The notes under the pieces were generated by a model. It did not search any database. It was not told the DNA's origin and saw only the letters and a program-made list of their open reading frames with translations. Positions 40,640-41,703 of a DNA stretch of 41,703 nt are shown in pieces. Source of the DNA: DASWIG01 sp965371445. Its GTDB lineage: Bacteria; Acidobacteriota; Thermoanaerobaculia; Multivoradales; J023. Both the position numbers and the translations under genes were made by a program. Each line of letters opens with the position of its first letter. Position 1 is the stretch's first letter. The stretch spans positions 1 through 41,703 of the forward strand of contig CBDUYN010000083.1 in the NCBI GenBank assembly GCA_965371445.1, read 5' to 3'.

Positions 40640-41137
40640 CTACTCGCGGCTGTCGAGAGTGGCGTCCCACTCGGCCAGCCGGTCCGCGACACGTTCCTTC
40701 AAAGCCGTGGTGTCGCCCTCGATCACGACCTCCGTCATCTTGTCGTCCTGGGCGATCGCGTCGACGACGTCCTGCCCCTCGACGACCTTGCCGAAGACCG
40801 TGTGGCGGTTGTCGAGGTGGGGCGTGGCGCTGTGGGTGATGAAAAACTGGCTGCCGTTGGTCCCGGGGCCGGCGTTGGCCATCGACAGGGTCCCGGCACC
40901 GTCGTGGCGCAGGCTCGGGTCGAATTCGTCCTCGAAGCGATAGCCGGGGCCGCCACGGCCGGTGGCGGTGGGGTCGCCGCCCTGAACCATGAAGTTGGCG
41001 ATCACGCGGTGGAAGGTCATACCGTCGTAGTAGCCGCGCTCGGCGAGATTGACGAAGTTGGCCACGGTCACGGGGGTCTTGTCGGGATAGAGGTCCAGGC
41101 GGATGTCGCCTTTGGTGGTCCGGATCACTGCCTGCAT
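40640..41137 (-). CDS. Cyclophilin-type peptidyl-prolyl cis-trans isomerase
   Basis: 165 residues from the ATG at 41135-41137, which has GAGGAGGG upstream; a longer frame adds 30 unrelated residues. There is no signal peptide, so it is cytoplasmic (PpiB-like). Active-site motif FHRVIANFMVQGGDPTATG, then MANAGPGTNGSQFFIT and LDNRHTVFGKVVEGQDVVD. It catalyses proline isomerisation in folding proteins. It is transcribed towards the tRNA gene and away from mobA. Confidence 0.94.
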   Translation of the reverse strand: MQAVIRTTKGDIRLDLYPDKTPVTVANFVNLAERGYYDGMTFHRVIANFMVQGGDPTATGRGGPGYRFEDEFDPSLRHDGAGTLSMANAGPGTNGSQFFITHSATPHLDNRHTVFGKVVEGQDVVDAIAQDDKMTEVVIEGDTTALKERVADRLAEWDATLDSRE

Positions 41138-41266
41138 GGTCGTCCCTCCTCTCGGGCTGGGTGAAAGCCGGCAGGCGGAGGAGATCTCGGGACCGCTCTC
41201 TCGACCTGGCCGACCGGGGTTCGTCATGGACGGTAGATATCCTAACAGAGGCGCTATGCTGGCTCC

Positions 41267-41703
41267 ATGACAAGACCGTTGGCAGCGACGACGGAGCCGG
41301 TCGGCGTGGCATTGGCGGGCGGCGAATCGCGGCGTATGGGAAGCGACAAGGCGCTTCTCGAGCTCGGTGGACGAACCCTTCTCGCCGCGACGGTCGAACG
41401 GCTCGCAGAGGTCTGCGGCGAGGTCCTGATCGCCGACCGGGGCCGCGGTTTCGCCGCGGTGCCGGCCCGCACGCCTGCCACCGTCAGCGCCGTCGCCGAC
41501 GGCCCCGGCCGCGGCCCGGCCGCCGGCATCCTGGGCGCCGCGGCGCTACGGCCGGGACGTGACCTCCTGGTCCTCGCCTGCGACCTGCCGGGGGTGCCGG
41601 CGGAGCTTTTGCGCGAGCTCACCCGCTACGAGGGCGATTGGGTCGTCCCACTGTCCCCTTGGGGGGATCAAGGGGGGGAGACACTGTCCCCTTGGGGGGA
41701 TCA
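41267..41703 (+). CDS. mobA: Molybdenum cofactor guanylyltransferase, partial (3' end beyond window)
   Basis: About 145 codons from the ATG at 41267. MobA adds GMP to molybdopterin to make the bis-MGD cofactor. The nucleotide-binding start is intact: VALAGGESRRMGSDKALLELG, then DGPGRGPAAGILGA and VLACDLPGVPAELL. At WVVP, where the family normally continues VVPR...PL.ALY, the sequence instead enters an in-frame 33-bp tandem repeat giving SPWGDQGGETL units and continues off the edge. Whether the enzyme is functional cannot be judged from here. If intact, it implies molybdoenzymes in this organism. Confidence 0.82.
   Translation, partial: MTRPLAATTEPVGVALAGGESRRMGSDKALLELGGRTLLAATVERLAEVCGEVLIADRGRGFAAVPARTPATVSAVADGPGRGPAAGILGAAALRPGRDLLVLACDLPGVPAELLRELTRYEGDWVVPLSPWGDQGGETLSPWGD
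41649..41703 (+). repeat. 33-bp tandem repeat inside mobA (runs off window)
   Basis: One full unit (41649-41681) and 22 bp of a second. It is related to the repeat at 35420: CCCC-TT-GGGG hairpin, then ATCAAGGGGGGGAG and CACTGTC. Read in the mobA frame it gives SPWGDQGGET, matching SPSGDQGGET in the frame of the response regulator at the other locus. Confidence 0.85.

Overview
This is a very G+C-rich bacterial chromosome segment, densely coded on both strands, with strong third-position G/C bias, so most long open frames are shadows of real genes. The gene mix suggests an acidobacterial-type organism, perhaps near the class Thermoanaerobaculia. It includes FG-GAP/ASPIC-UnbV propeller proteins, a multiheme cytochrome, a VKOR-thioredoxin fusion, PEGA proteins, a GreA with a giant N-terminal extension, and Ser/Thr kinase/phosphatase relatives. 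The taxonomic placement is inference from gene content only. No phage, insertion sequence or CRISPR array is evident.

Layout. 1-1498 (minus): a CGNR zinc-finger regulator running off the left edge, a VapB-type antitoxin without a visible toxin, and a small outer-membrane beta-barrel protein. 1822-3520 (plus): an FG-GAP/ASPIC-UnbV gene split over three frames and apparently missing segments. 3561-7765: a VKOR-DsbA-like oxidoreductase, a nitronate monooxygenase-like flavoprotein and a secreted PEGA protein with 18-bp coding repeats, ending at a strong hairpin. 8062-12738: a two-gene unit of a membrane-anchored pentaheme cytochrome and a seven-bladed FG-GAP/ASPIC-TPR protein. 12986-21013: a receiver protein with a Pro/Val/Glu linker, then birA, an unknown coiled-coil protein, comEC, rnc, asnS and an EamA transporter. 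21215-25509: a MacA/MacB-type adaptor, ATPase and two permeases, tightly coupled.

25511-29664 (minus): a five-gene operon (HEAT-like protein, RodZ-like protein, second HEAT-like protein, J-domain/TPR protein, PP2C phosphatase), convergent with the ABC operon with one base between the stops. 29734-36849 (plus): long-form GreA, a degenerate protein kinase fused to a TonB C-terminal domain, and a histidine kinase/NtrC-type regulator pair. 37048-41703: a secreted acidic protein, pgk-tpiA-secG, tRNA-Leu(GAG), a minus-strand cyclophilin and the start of mobA.

The most striking non-genic signal is a 33-bp tandem repeat (11 codons) found twice in the window. One copy set sits exactly in the overlap between the histidine-kinase stop and the response-regulator start (35420-35492). 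The other lies inside mobA at the right edge (41649-41703). At both sites it preserves reading frame. It carries a C-run/G-run hairpin and long G-tracts, and looks like a dispersed in-frame element that rewrites protein ends and translation starts. The pseudokinase-TonB fusion and the cytochrome/propeller pair are the other main candidates for undescribed biology.
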